From Rubellicoccus peritrichatus (lineage in GTDB: Bacteria; Verrucomicrobiota; Verrucomicrobiia; Opitutales; Cerasicoccaceae), in contig NZ_CP136920.1 in the NCBI RefSeq assembly GCF_033100135.1, positions 5,389,001 through 5,453,000 of the forward strand: DNA of 64,000 bases. Direction: 5' to 3'. The number at the start of each line of letters is the position of its first letter. Within the stretch, counting starts at the first letter, position 1. The translations under genes were made by a program, and so were the position numbers. Under the pieces are notes generated by a model. The model saw nothing but the letters and a program-made list of their open reading frames with translations, was not told the origin of the DNA and did not search any database. Positions 51,679 to 61,776 of this stretch are shown here, in pieces.

Positions 51679-51767
51679 GAAACGTGATGCAAATAAGTTT
51701 CACGTTTATCGCAAGCACTACTTGACGATTAGCGAATAGGACGAATCATCAACAATAAACATTCGAA

Positions 51768-52646
51768 CTACTTCCGCCCACTAGGTGCGCGATTGAATGT
51801 TTTTTTGTAGAACCTTGTAAAGTCATTCGGGTGTTGATAGCCAAGATGCCATGCCACTGATTTAACAGAATGCCCCTCGGCTAAGAGACGTTCGGCTTCT
51901 TGAGCTTTCAAAGATTGAAAAGCAACTAATGGCCCCTCTCCAGTATGACGTTTGAAGATACGCTGTAAGGTTGCTTCCGACACGCCAAGATAAACAGAGA
52001 GCTCGGCAACCGGATGTCTTGATTTAAGGTTATGGCGCATCCAGTTCAGCCCGGATTCGTAGCGCGTCTCAAACTGCTGCGTCGTGGCTGTCCCTACCCC
52101 GCTTCGGAGCCAGGCGACATCGAGTCTACGCTGACAACCTTCCAAGGCATCGGCAGTATAATCATCGGAAGCCGCCAGCTCCTGACGACATTCACGATGG
52201 ATCCGATCCAGACTGTCCAATTTCTGTTCAACCAAATTCCAACGCTGCCATCCGTTTAATGCAGGGCGAAGCCTTTCGATCGTTGGTGGCTTATCCCATA
52301 TCCAGACCAGGATTTTGGATTGGGCGCCTTCAATATCCTCCCACCCAATTGGACATTCCAAACCTATCGTCGCGGCAGTACCTGGATTACATGCAACACG
52401 CTCATCCTTCACCAGTAAGGTCGGCTTACCTTCGAGCACAACGGCATACACCCAGCCGAAGTTAAGGCTCAATGGAACCGGCTCTTCACCAAACCGCCGA
52501 AGCCCCCAGCCGAGATACTCCAGAGGCAAGGTCTGCTTTGAGGTAGGAACCTTAAAACTGCGACGGCCAGATGGAGGATTGAGAACCCGCTTGAGCTGAG
52601 ACATGCTGAAATTAGTAGCAAGATCAGTCAACGACTGGCAATGCAA
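51768..52646 (-). CDS. AraC-family transcriptional regulator
   Basis: 292 residues. The N-terminal beta-rich cupin-like sensor covers about 20-130. The C-terminal double helix-turn-helix is NLKSRHPVAELSVYLGVSEA, TLQRIFKRHTGEGPLVAFQS, then EAERLLAEGHSVKSVAWHLG and YQHPNDFTRFYKKTF. Alternative start at residue 15 (MSQLKRVLN). Divergent from the fucosidase gene by 132 bases, so it is a plausible regulator of it. Confidence 0.85.
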   Translation of the reverse strand: MHCQSLTDLATNFSMSQLKRVLNPPSGRRSFKVPTSKQTLPLEYLGWGLRRFGEEPVPLSLNFGWVYAVVLEGKPTLLVKDERVACNPGTAATIGLECPIGWEDIEGAQSKILVWIWDKPPTIERLRPALNGWQRWNLVEQKLDSLDRIHRECRQELAASDDYTADALEGCQRRLDVAWLRSGVGTATTQQFETRYESGLNWMRHNLKSRHPVAELSVYLGVSEATLQRIFKRHTGEGPLVAFQSLKAQEAERLLAEGHSVKSVAWHLGYQHPNDFTRFYKKTFNRAPSGRK

Positions 52647-52777
52647 TTCAAAGAAGATTGCGATAGGGACGCGATTTGAGTTTAGCTATTTAGTCCCCAA
52701 GTAACACAAATCTGTTTTATGCAGTGGACATGAACCCATGAGCTAATCCAAACGGATAACAAAAACAGCCATATTCA

Positions 52778-54640
52778 ATGAACAGCACTTTCATACAACA
52801 AACAACCCTCTTGTTAGCTCTGACTCTGGGGCTATGCTCTAAGCTAATTGCCGAAGCAACTGAGTATGACTTCGAAACCATCTACGGCGAACGCGAAATC
52901 CCTGCATGGTTTAACAAAGACAAATTTGGCATCTTCGTCGTATGGGGCCCCTACTCCGTTCCATCTTATAAAAAAGACGGCTATGCGGAATGGTATTGGA
53001 TGGAAACAGTCCGCACTCCGGATACGACTGCCTTTCACAACCGAGTCTATGGTGAAGATTTCGCATACGAAAACTTTGCCGACATGTTTACTGCCGAGCT
53101 TTGGGACCCGGATTTCTGGTGCGACTTGTTTGTCGCATCAGGCGCAAAGTATGTCGTCACTACAGCGAACTATCATGATGGCTTTGCCATGTGGCCGACT
53201 GAATATGCGAAGACCAAAGATACGGATTCATGGAACTCAATGGAACGTGGTCCCATGCGCGACATCATTGGCGAGCTCAATCAAGCCGGTGAAGCGCGTG
53301 GCTTGAAAATGGGCATCTACTATTCGCTCTACGAATGGTATCATCCACTCTGGCTTGAGGACAAAGAAAGGTTTGCCACAGAGTGGTTCCATCCGAAATT
53401 CAAAGAAGTCGTCACAAAATATAAGCCCTGGCACATCTTTTTTGATGGAGAGTGGCATCAAGACTACAAAGGTTGGAAGAGCGAAGAGTTAGCACATTGG
53501 CTCTATAACGAATCACCGGTCAAGGATACCGTCGTGACTAATGATCGCTGGGGGCGTGTTCGTGGCAAGTGGGGTGATGTCTATGAAAGTGAATATGGTG
53601 GCGGTAAATACACCCGCCCGGATCACCCATGGCAGGAAGACCGAGGTATCGGAAAGAGTTATGGCTATAACCGAACAGAATCCATTTACGACTATGACTC
53701 CCGCGATGAACTCATTCGTATGTTCAGCGGTGTAGTTGGAGGCGGAGGCAACTTCCTCCTTTGCGTTGGCCCAACTGCTGACGGGCGCATCCCCGTCATC
53801 ATGCAGGAACGTCTATTACAAATCGGCGAGTGGCTGAAAACAAACGGCGTAGCAATTTATGGGACAACCGCAAATCCATTCTGGCCACGAAAGTTTGAAT
53901 GGGGAACGATCTCTAAAAAACCTGGTAAACTATTTCTTCATATTCACGAACCAAAGATGGAGCAATTGAAGATCAAGGGAATCAAAGCAAAAGTAAACTC
54001 CGCTCAACTGCTCAATGTCGCAGGCAACCAGCCGGTCGACTTTGAAAACGACGGCAACAACCTCAGCTTCAACTGGTCCAAATACTTGAACGATTCTGCT
54101 GTCACGATCATCGAACTCGATGTGGATAAGGGCTACGAAGTCGATAAAACGCCACGCCAATCAGCCAGTGGAAATATAGAGTTCGATTGCTGGACAATGG
54201 AAGTTCATGGAGATAAAGCTTATCCGAATTACGGAGGCTATCAGAATCAGATGTTCATGCGTGATTGGTCCGATCCTGAAGAATATCTAACTGGCGAGTT
54301 CATAGTCGAAACGCCTGGCAAGTACAAGGTCGAACTAATCTATGCCGCTCTTGAAAAAAAGAGCAAAGAAGAAGCCGGAGAACAAACCGGTGCCAGAAGA
54401 AAGCGTGGCAACACACCGGTTGGCGGACAGCTCACTCTACAACTCGGCGACAACGAACAGGTGGTCACCATTGAAAACGTTGGCAGTGCTGTTACACCGA
54501 AACCGGTCTCCGTTGGAGACGTCGAATTCACTCGCGCTGGCATACACACATTCTCCCTAAAACCGATTGATAATGAGAACTGGAAAAGCTTCGAATTCCA
54601 AGGTATTCGGATAACTCCACAGGTCTCGCTGAAGCAATAG
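52778..54640 (+). CDS. Alpha-L-fucosidase (GH29)
   Basis: 620-residue exported glycoside hydrolase releasing alpha-L-fucose. Signal peptide about 1-25. The barrel shows [36 protein letters not shown] (the HDGF block), [10 protein letters not shown] with the nucleophile Asp in FFDGE, and [20 protein letters not shown], all hallmarks of GH29. The C-terminal half (about 380-620) is beta-sandwich like (putative carbohydrate binding). Fits a life on sulfated, fucose-rich polysaccharides together with the sulfatase in this window. Confidence 0.92.
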   Translation: MNSTFIQQTTLLLALTLGLCSKLIAEATEYDFETIYGEREIPAWFNKDKFGIFVVWGPYSVPSYKKDGYAEWYWMETVRTPDTTAFHNRVYGEDFAYENFADMFTAELWDPDFWCDLFVASGAKYVVTTANYHDGFAMWPTEYAKTKDTDSWNSMERGPMRDIIGELNQAGEARGLKMGIYYSLYEWYHPLWLEDKERFATEWFHPKFKEVVTKYKPWHIFFDGEWHQDYKGWKSEELAHWLYNESPVKDTVVTNDRWGRVRGKWGDVYESEYGGGKYTRPDHPWQEDRGIGKSYGYNRTESIYDYDSRDELIRMFSGVVGGGGNFLLCVGPTADGRIPVIMQERLLQIGEWLKTNGVAIYGTTANPFWPRKFEWGTISKKPGKLFLHIHEPKMEQLKIKGIKAKVNSAQLLNVAGNQPVDFENDGNNLSFNWSKYLNDSAVTIIELDVDKGYEVDKTPRQSASGNIEFDCWTMEVHGDKAYPNYGGYQNQMFMRDWSDPEEYLTGEFIVETPGKYKVELIYAALEKKSKEEAGEQTGARRKRGNTPVGGQLTLQLGDNEQVVTIENVGSAVTPKPVSVGDVEFTRAGIHTFSLKPIDNENWKSFEFQGIRITPQVSLKQ

Positions 54641-54778
54641 TAAGGTCACACTTCACCACCAAAATGTAGGTCCCAAGCTATAATCTGACATATACTCCAG
54701 CATCGATGCTCACAGCGCGAAAATAGACTCATTTCATTTCACAAAGACTCTGAAGCAACAAGTCCAGCAGGAGAACTC

Positions 54779-54871
54779 TCAAATCAAGTACGTCACCAGC
54801 ATCGCGACTCCAGCAAGGAAAGCCAGAGTGGTAAGGGCACGGGCTTCGAGGCGTGAAAGCTTGAATGGCAT
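54779..54871 (-). CDS. Possible 30-residue membrane peptide
   Basis: Small open frame reading MPFKLSRLEARALTTLAFLA then GVAMLVTYLI, one hydrophobic helix with a basic N-terminus. It starts 15 bases after the serine hydrolase stop on the same strand, so it could be the last gene of that operon. No clear ribosome-binding site. The remainder of the 54641-54886 gap shows nothing else. Confidence 0.4.
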   Translation of the reverse strand: MPFKLSRLEARALTTLAFLAGVAMLVTYLI

Positions 54872-54886
54872 GACGGATTCTTTGGT

Positions 54887-57091
54887 TTACTCAGCGGTTT
54901 TAACAATGGTGTGATCGTGAATCGCACGAATGATACGGTTGACATAAGTACTGGCTGCCTGACCGTGATTTTTACGGCCTCCGGCAACGACGATGCCACT
55001 TTCCAAACCGACTTGAAGAATGGAAGCCGTGGCAGAGCCATGCCCCAACATCCGCTCATTGTAATAAGCGCCCTCTTCTTGCTCGGATTCCGGAATCTCC
55101 GGCCCATTCATCCAGGAAAGCCCGATGCCATATTCTCGATCTCCAACTTCAGGATAATGATCACCCAGGCGCTTGGGCAGGAGCTCTTCGTAAACTTCAT
55201 CTGTGAAAAACAGGAGGTCTCCATAAGTGCCCTTGTTACTTAAGAGCTGACCAAACTTTGCGATGTCTTCCGCACTGAAAATACCGGAAGTGCCAAGACT
55301 CATGATGGACGCATCTTTTATTCCAAGTGGGTTGAACAACTCCTCATGGAAGAGACGTTGAATATTGGTACCAGATGCGATTTCCATAACACGCCCAGCC
55401 AAGATAAAACCTATCCCGTTATACTTAAATTCCTGTCCAGGCTCAAGGTCTTCGTTCATAATTTGCGCTGCTAGATTATCAAGATATGGATTCCATGGAC
55501 CACCTTGCCCCAGAGTCCAGTGCCCCTCAAATCCCGTGGTGTGGGTAAAGCATTGGCGAAGTGTGATCGCCTTGGGGCCCGTCACAGGAAAATCAGGTAA
55601 GTATTCCCCGATTGGGTCATCCAATGATAACAACCCTTGTGACAAGAACTCTGCAAAGAGCAATCCACTGACGGCCTTGGAAATCGAGGCAACGTAATAC
55701 TTCGTCTCAAGGTCAACAGGCTCCCAACCAGGACTCTGAAAAGCTTCGTGAAAGACGATCACACCATCGCGGGCAATCATCAGAGTAAAGGGACCATTAG
55801 CACCATCGTCCACGGTGGCCCATTCTTCACAAATTTCCCGCACTGCATCACCGAGCCCTGCTTTGAAACCTGCACTGGCCAAACTTCCAGAACGAAGGAT
55901 GGGTTCCGGTGTATCAGTTTTTGTTGGAGGGTGCAGAGGTTTAGCTTTATCTTCAACATCCAGCATCCTACGCTTCAAAGCCAACTGCAGTTCATTGTGG
56001 GCAATCAAAGGAACATCCAAAGGAGTCGCGTCCTCATTGGATGGCTGCATCTCTGAAAGGTAAGCCGCGAGAATGGCCCCTTCGTGAGTTGTGGCCATGT
56101 GCTCGGTGGCTGCATCGACATACCATTCGCCAACCTCTTCGCTTCGCTGCGCCAAAGCCTCCTTTGAAAACGGCGCATTTGATGGTATCATTATCGTACC
56201 ACTGCCACTATCCTCCCAGAAGCGCCATGATCGAGGGCGGCAATAGAAAGTAAGTCCGCGTCGAATGATCTGACCGTCAGGAAGTTCTGATTCGACATAA
56301 GCCATGTAGCGACCCGGTTTTTCTGCCGTAGCCACTTCTTCAAGATCACTGTTAAACCAGCGAACGGTAAATGGCATTTCGCCGTATAGATTCTGCATCA
56401 TGCCTGGATGACGCCAGTTGATATCCGGGAATTTTCCTGGAGGAAATATGAAACTGTCACGCCCTTCAGTTGTAAGGGCACCACGGCCAAATCGTTTTCG
56501 CATATCTGCCTCACGCTTTGCCTCAATTGCCTCATCGGTATAAAGGTTCAACTTGAACCCCCAACCTCCAACAGCCTCTTCAACTTTAACAAGGATACTG
56601 TTTGCTCCCTCAAGAAGCGTTACAGTCTGCTGATCATCATCCTCGCCAATACCTCGGCCTGGAGTCCAGAATTCATAAATCAACTCACCATTAAGCCAGA
56701 TTTTGGCACTGTCATCCGAACCAAAACCAAGCAATGCCTCTTGTTCTTTATCGGATATAACCGTGGCATAGGCATAGGCAACTTTCATGTCCTGCTTACC
56801 AAAAATCTTCTCAAAATTGACCACGCCACCTTGGCCAGCAGTAAACGGCTGGCTTTGCAGCTCACTGTTTACCGGAGTAAAGTTTGCCTCCCCGTTCAGA
56901 TAATCCTTTTCGTAACCTATGCGGTTGATACCGCCGGCCTCAACTCCTTCGATCTTCTCATTATCAAATGGCCCGATGATCTCCCACACACGAATTGCAG
57001 GATCAGCACCCAAGGTTTGAGCCGAGCGTTCAGCCGACAGGCACGGCATCATGCCAATGGTCAAGAGCAAGAGAGGCAATAGAGTTTTCAT
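54887..57091 (-). CDS. Serine beta-lactamase-like hydrolase with N-terminal jelly-roll
   Basis: 734 residues. Signal peptide about 1-20. Residues 25-200 form a PA14/galactose-binding-like domain (RVWEIIGPFDNEKIEG, GFGSDDSAKIWLNGELIYEF). The C-terminal domain (about 400-720) is a class C beta-lactamase/DD-peptidase fold: SISK (SxxK nucleophile) in YYVASISKAVSG, YNGIG (YxN) in FKYNGIGFILAG, and LGHGSATAS (HxG). Probably an esterase or peptidase on cell-wall or polysaccharide material. The upstream frame is open to 57148, but the signal peptide decides the start. Confidence 0.82.
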   Translation of the reverse strand: MKTLLPLLLLTIGMMPCLSAERSAQTLGADPAIRVWEIIGPFDNEKIEGVEAGGINRIGYEKDYLNGEANFTPVNSELQSQPFTAGQGGVVNFEKIFGKQDMKVAYAYATVISDKEQEALLGFGSDDSAKIWLNGELIYEFWTPGRGIGEDDDQQTVTLLEGANSILVKVEEAVGGWGFKLNLYTDEAIEAKREADMRKRFGRGALTTEGRDSFIFPPGKFPDINWRHPGMMQNLYGEMPFTVRWFNSDLEEVATAEKPGRYMAYVESELPDGQIIRRGLTFYCRPRSWRFWEDSGSGTIMIPSNAPFSKEALAQRSEEVGEWYVDAATEHMATTHEGAILAAYLSEMQPSNEDATPLDVPLIAHNELQLALKRRMLDVEDKAKPLHPPTKTDTPEPILRSGSLASAGFKAGLGDAVREICEEWATVDDGANGPFTLMIARDGVIVFHEAFQSPGWEPVDLETKYYVASISKAVSGLLFAEFLSQGLLSLDDPIGEYLPDFPVTGPKAITLRQCFTHTTGFEGHWTLGQGGPWNPYLDNLAAQIMNEDLEPGQEFKYNGIGFILAGRVMEIASGTNIQRLFHEELFNPLGIKDASIMSLGTSGIFSAEDIAKFGQLLSNKGTYGDLLFFTDEVYEELLPKRLGDHYPEVGDREYGIGLSWMNGPEIPESEQEEGAYYNERMLGHGSATASILQVGLESGIVVAGGRKNHGQAASTYVNRIIRAIHDHTIVKTAE

Positions 57092-57175
57092 GAGAGATCT
57101 TAGTTTCAGAGAAAAAGACAGTGAAATCCAAAATCCATATCCCTGCATGTGGCAACAAAGAATAAGCTCAAGGTG

Positions 57176-57571
57176 TCATAAGCTTTCTTCGAGATAGTCC
57201 TTCAATGGAATGCCCAGTATTTTCTCTGCAGCTTCAACAGAAGAAACCACCTCGATGGGGTGTCTTTCATCTGCCTGTGATTTGTAAAGCATGGTCAACG
57301 CAGTTGCCTGAGGTGAAGTTGCCACCACAACCCAAAGTCCCTGAGTAAACTCCAGTTCCATCATGCGCTTGGCCAGCTTGATTGCTTCCTCCGGAGTCTC
57401 ATACTCAAAAGTCGCACTCCGCATATCCACCACACCGGAGTATCTATCTGAAAATGCTTCGTGACTGAGCGCCTCAACAAACCAGGCTTCTATGGTCTCA
57501 AAACGGACGACTCCACTAAATTTCTTAACGATTAGCCGGCGCTCAATATCAATATGGAAGGAATCATCCAT
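57176..57571 (-). CDS. STAS-like (SpoIIAA-like) protein
   Basis: 131 residues. Alternating strand-helix pattern with FHIDIERRLIVKKFSGVVRF, RYSGVVDMRSATFEYETPEE and ALTMLYKSQADERHPIEVVS resembles SpoIIAA-like STAS proteins found in marine bacteria. No phosphorylatable Ser is obvious. Role unknown, perhaps a regulatory switch or lipid-binding protein. Confidence 0.65.
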   Translation of the reverse strand: MDDSFHIDIERRLIVKKFSGVVRFETIEAWFVEALSHEAFSDRYSGVVDMRSATFEYETPEEAIKLAKRMMELEFTQGLWVVVATSPQATALTMLYKSQADERHPIEVVSSVEAAEKILGIPLKDYLEESL

Positions 57572-57672
57572 TGGCAGTCTTTAGCAAGCTTTCCAATGAT
57601 GATTAAAGAAATGGTTTAGCGCAACCCGAAGATGAAGAATATGTTAAAAATTTTCCAAAACCAGAAATGATA

Positions 57673-59565
57673 TCAATGCTCTGGCGCATTCTCCACGACA
57701 ACAGCCGGACTCAATCCCTCTGGCTCGCGAACGGAATCCACCATGGCGCGAATCTCATCGGTCGGTGGCTTCGTAAAGGGCGTCAGGATCAACGTAACAG
57801 CAAAATTTACGAGCATCCCAACAGCACCGATCCCTTGTGGGCTGACACCATGATCGGTTAACCCAAAGGTCCATTTTTCCATGCCAAAGTAAACTGTTCC
57901 AAGAATGTAGAACAAGGTAAAGCCAAGGCCTGCAAGCATCCCGAAAATGGCGGGGACCGTCCCTACCCGCTTACTGAAAATACCGAGAACAATGACCGGA
58001 AAGAAACTCGCCGCAGCCAAACCAAAGGCGAAAGCCACCACTTCACTGACAAAGCCGGGCGGATAGATGCCAAAGATACCAGCCACCACCACAGCCAGGC
58101 CAATCACACCACGGCCAACCAATAGCCGCTTTTTCTCATCCGCCTTTGGATTAATGACTCGGAAGTAGAGGTCATGGGCCACACTGGATGAAATGACCAG
58201 CAGCAAACCACTGGCTGTGGATAGCGCTGCCGCCAAACCGCCAGCAGCAACGAAAGCGATAATCCAGCTCGACAGCTCTGCCATCTCAGGCGTTGCCAAA
58301 ACGATGATATCCTTGTCCGGCCCACTCAGTCCCAATCCCACAAGATGTGGCCGGGCATCTTTACCTTCTGCGCCTTGAGAACTGACCCATTCCTGGTGCT
58401 CTCTGGTTAAGGTCAACAGTTCAGATTCACTCAATTTACCTTTATTAAAAATTTCGTTCTCCTTCGGATCAGCAGTATACTCCAAAGAGTTATCACCATC
58501 ATCAAACCAAAGGACCAGACCCGTGGTTTCCCAGCTCTTATACCAGGACGGCAGATTTTCCTTCTTTTCGCCGTTGAGTGTTTCGAGCATATAATAGCGG
58601 GCAAAACCGGCAATGGCTGGAGCAGTCAAATACAACAGCGCGATGAAAAACAAAGCCCAGAATCCACTCCAGCGCGCTGCACGTGGAGATTTCACTGTGT
58701 AAAAGCGAACAATGACATGCGGCAGGCCCGCAGTCCCCACCATCAAAGTAAGCGCGACCAGAAAAACGTTCACTTTATCCCACTTCCCGACAAAAGTATC
58801 TGTATAGCTGCCAAAGCCCAGATCCTTCTGAATCTGATTTAATTTATCAAAAAAGTAGACGCTCTGATCCGCCAGTTGAGCACCGAGTCCAGCCTGTGGC
58901 AAAAAGGTATCTGTCAGCTTGATTGAGATCGCAATGGCCGGAACAAGAAACGCAGTGATCAAAACCCAGTATTGAGCAACTTGAGTCCAGGTAATACCCT
59001 TCATCCCGCCAAGTGTTGCGTAGATGAAAACAATGACCATGCCAATGACGACACCAACGTTGACCTCGACCTCGAGGAAACGACTGAAGACCACGCCAAC
59101 ACCACGCATTTGGCCAGCCACATAAGTAAAGCTGGCAAAGAGCGCACAAATCACAGCGACGAGCCGAGCCGGGTTTCCAGTGATGCGCTGCATCATGTTT
59201 GGAGTTTCGATACCCGCCAAAGTACGGGTCGCAAAACGATCTCCCACAAAGTCAGGAACTGTAAAATGACCAAACTTGCGTAAATATGGTGCAAGTAGCA
59301 GCGACAGCAGCACAAAGCCACCCGTCCAACCCATCAAATAAACACCACCTGAATAGCCCATGGTCGCAACTAAACCCGCCATGGAAATATAGGATGCGGC
59401 ACTCATCCAGTCAGCCGCGGTAGCCATGCCATTGGCCGCTGCAGGCACACCGCGACCGGCTACGTAAAAGCTTTTGGTGTCGGCTACCCGAGCCCACCAT
59501 GCGATCCCAAGATAGAGTGCAAAAGTCAGGCCAACGAAAAGATAGGTATAAATCTGAACGCTCAC
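57673..59565 (-). CDS. Acetate-type sodium:solute symporter (ActP-like)
   Basis: 630-residue SSS-family transporter with about 13 helices. KSFYVAGRGVPAAANGMATA and DWMSAASYISMAGLVATMGY open the fold; PDFVGDRFATRTL and YATLGGMKGITWTQVAQYWV follow; a soluble insert of about 80 residues sits between helices 8 and 9 (LEYTADPKENEIFNKGKLSE). Matches the VC_2705/ActP subgroup that moves acetate or short carboxylates. The small DUF4212 subunit gene precedes it with a four-base overlap. Confidence 0.9.
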   Translation of the reverse strand: MSVQIYTYLFVGLTFALYLGIAWWARVADTKSFYVAGRGVPAAANGMATAADWMSAASYISMAGLVATMGYSGGVYLMGWTGGFVLLSLLLAPYLRKFGHFTVPDFVGDRFATRTLAGIETPNMMQRITGNPARLVAVICALFASFTYVAGQMRGVGVVFSRFLEVEVNVGVVIGMVIVFIYATLGGMKGITWTQVAQYWVLITAFLVPAIAISIKLTDTFLPQAGLGAQLADQSVYFFDKLNQIQKDLGFGSYTDTFVGKWDKVNVFLVALTLMVGTAGLPHVIVRFYTVKSPRAARWSGFWALFFIALLYLTAPAIAGFARYYMLETLNGEKKENLPSWYKSWETTGLVLWFDDGDNSLEYTADPKENEIFNKGKLSESELLTLTREHQEWVSSQGAEGKDARPHLVGLGLSGPDKDIIVLATPEMAELSSWIIAFVAAGGLAAALSTASGLLLVISSSVAHDLYFRVINPKADEKKRLLVGRGVIGLAVVVAGIFGIYPPGFVSEVVAFAFGLAAASFFPVIVLGIFSKRVGTVPAIFGMLAGLGFTLFYILGTVYFGMEKWTFGLTDHGVSPQGIGAVGMLVNFAVTLILTPFTKPPTDEIRAMVDSVREPEGLSPAVVVENAPEH

Positions 59566-59909
59566 TTGGCACCACCCTTCCGGCTGAGTGCAGTGAGCTC
59601 TTCATGATGCACCCGGTCGAGACGGTTCATAGCCAAAGCATAGATCAGGATTATCAAAACAAAGATGATGATCGCCCCCTGGTGCGCGAACCAGAATCCC
59701 AATGGGTAACCCGTGCCAGGCAGATTATACTGGTTGAGCGTATCGGCAAAAATAATGCCACAACCGAGACCTGCAAAGGCCCAGACGAGTAGTAAAACGC
59801 CCATCAACAGCAGATTTTTACGCCAGTATGATTTCAACGATGCAGCCGCCTCGGGCTTCAGACGTTCGGAAGGGTAATTTTTATTAATCATGGGTAAAGG
59901 GGGGAGCAT
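59562..59909 (-). CDS. DUF4212 small subunit of the sodium:solute symporter
   Basis: 115 residues, two membrane helices (about 34-54 and 75-97): YWRKNLLLMGVLLLVWAFAG and GFWFAHQGAIIIFVLIILIY are DUF4212 hallmarks. This family always precedes ActP-like SSS genes and is presumed to be a subunit. ATGA overlap with the symporter gene. Alternative start at MINKNYPSER (residue 7). Confidence 0.92.
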   Translation of the reverse strand: MLPPLPMINKNYPSERLKPEAAASLKSYWRKNLLLMGVLLLVWAFAGLGCGIIFADTLNQYNLPGTGYPLGFWFAHQGAIIIFVLIILIYALAMNRLDRVHHEELTALSRKGGAK

Positions 59910-59994
59910 GCTGCCGGAAACCTCACAAGGTCAAGACATTATACGGTTTCCCAACGTGAAACCCAGAGCACTTTAACTGAATCAGGGGGAATCA

Positions 59995-60897
59995 ATGATT
60001 GAATCGCTCTCAAGTCGAATTGACTTAGCGCGTGTCAACATAGTATCTATTTCAGGATCAATTAAAATGAATATTGATAACTATGCCGCTGCTCAGCATC
60101 CATCGGAGAATCTTTTTAATACGAAAAAGAATTTCTCTTTGGAAATCATCAGCTGCGGGTCACATCATCTAGGAGAAACCTGGAAGACCCCTATCCAGCA
60201 AGTTGCATTCTGGCGATACATCATCTCCTCCGAAAACGGTTGTGGATTTTACTCCGGTAGCAAAAAAATCGAAATACAGGCCGACCAAATCTACATGATA
60301 CCGCCCTTCTCTGACATCATAACCTGGCAGGAAACGAACCCGCATTTTTTCTATATACACTTCAATGCTCCTAAATCCTTTGAGCGATCAAGGAATCAGT
60401 ACCATATACTACCACTTGATACTGAAAGTAAAGAAAGAGTCGAACGATTGCGCCAATCAATACCATCGGGATTAACCAACAAGCCAAGCACATTGATCCA
60501 GGCAGTCCTTCTCTGTTCTACTGCACTGATTGAGATTTCACAGGACGATCTTGTCTCTGCCGAAGAGGACTCTGCCATTGATGATATTATGGATAAGATA
60601 CGCAACCTCTACATAAAGGAATACCGCACAGAGGATATTGCAGCCCGTATCGGCATGTGCCCCGATGCTTTTATTCGCCGCTTCAAAGCATATGCCGGAA
60701 TGACACCTTACCAGTATTTTCTTAGTGCACGTATATCGACAGCTGCATACCTCCTTGGAAATACTGATAAAACGATCGAAGAAATATCAGAATTTGTTGG
60801 TTTCAAAGACCGCTTCCAATTCTCACAATCTTTTAAAAATCGAACAGAATATACGCCTGGGAAATACCGCAGAATGGTCCGCATGCCTAATAAATAA
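59995..60897 (+). CDS. AraC-family transcriptional regulator
   Basis: 300 residues. The N-terminal cupin sensor covers about 45-130 (QIYMIPPFSDIITWQETNPH). The C-terminal AraC domain is YRTEDIAARIGMCPDAFIRR, FKAYAGMTPYQYFLSARIST and ISEFVGFKDRFQFSQSFKNR. The first 24 residues are not conserved; MNIDNYAAAQHPSENL is an alternative start. Lies between the symporter operon (divergent) and the PEP-CTERM gene (co-directional), either of which it could control. Confidence 0.84.
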   Translation: MIESLSSRIDLARVNIVSISGSIKMNIDNYAAAQHPSENLFNTKKNFSLEIISCGSHHLGETWKTPIQQVAFWRYIISSENGCGFYSGSKKIEIQADQIYMIPPFSDIITWQETNPHFFYIHFNAPKSFERSRNQYHILPLDTESKERVERLRQSIPSGLTNKPSTLIQAVLLCSTALIEISQDDLVSAEEDSAIDDIMDKIRNLYIKEYRTEDIAARIGMCPDAFIRRFKAYAGMTPYQYFLSARISTAAYLLGNTDKTIEEISEFVGFKDRFQFSQSFKNRTEYTPGKYRRMVRMPNK

Positions 60898-61088
60898 GGC
60901 AAAACAGCGAAAACAGATCCATTCTCCAGGCGGCCGGTAAGTCGATTTTTCATATAAACGCATCGATTATGCCTATAGGATCTGACAGGCATGTATGATA
61001 TACTGTATGCACTCATTGAAATCCACTGGCCGAAGGTCATCTATAATAATAGGACCTCTCCCAGCCCCAACAAATAACCACAGTAATC

Positions 61089-61763
61089 ATGAATAAAAAG
61101 CTATCATCAAAAGCAATCGCTTTACTCAGCTTAAGTTTGAGCACAACCCTTTGGGGGCAATCATTTATCAGTGCAGATCTTGCTTCGACTTCGGACACAG
61201 TCGCGACCTTTGGCACCAATCTGGATCACACCACAGACCAGTCTGGTTTACCAGCCGGAGCACTCGCCGCAGCAACAGATGCAACTATTCTGAACATAAG
61301 CCATGATCTCGGCTTTGATGCTGGCATCCAATTTGTAGATGCACCGGAAGCAGGTGTTTCAACTGGCTCCACCTCAGGCACTTTCGATTACACTTTCAAC
61401 TCAGCGGTAGACATAACCGATGTCTACGTTTGGAACTACAGCCAGTCTGGTTTTGGCAACAGAGGTCTAGGCGACTACAACATTTTCGTCGACACAGGTT
61501 CTGGCTTCGGCAGCTCAATTGCCACGGGCACGCTTAACGCAGCAAACTATGTCAATGGTTCTCACTTCGCTCAGGAGATTGACCTTGGTGGCACCCATTC
61601 CGGTGTTGTTGGATTAAGAATAAGCGCTCTTAACCTTGGCGGAGATTCCATCGGACTTGATGAAGTCGCATTCCGTGCAGTTATTCCTGAGCCTTCTTAT
61701 TACACTCTATTTGCCGGATCACTGGTCCTTGCCATACTCGCCATTCGCAAACGGCGTTCATAA
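61089..61763 (+). CDS. PEP-CTERM sorted surface protein
   Basis: 224 residues. Signal peptide about 1-22 (LSLSTTLWGQS). The central beta-rich domain contains FDYTFNSAVDITDVYVWNYS and LGDYNIFVDTGSGFGSSIAT, a jelly-roll-like body. C-terminal sorting signal VIPEPSYYTLFAGSLVLAIL followed by a basic tail AIRKRRS (PEP, hydrophobic helix, Arg cluster). Needs an exosortase, which must be elsewhere in the genome. Typically attached to extracellular polysaccharide; a TATAAT-like box is at 61043. Confidence 0.85.
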   Translation: MNKKLSSKAIALLSLSLSTTLWGQSFISADLASTSDTVATFGTNLDHTTDQSGLPAGALAAATDATILNISHDLGFDAGIQFVDAPEAGVSTGSTSGTFDYTFNSAVDITDVYVWNYSQSGFGNRGLGDYNIFVDTGSGFGSSIATGTLNAANYVNGSHFAQEIDLGGTHSGVVGLRISALNLGGDSIGLDEVAFRAVIPEPSYYTLFAGSLVLAILAIRKRRS

Positions 61764-61776
61764 AAGAAGTATCGTT

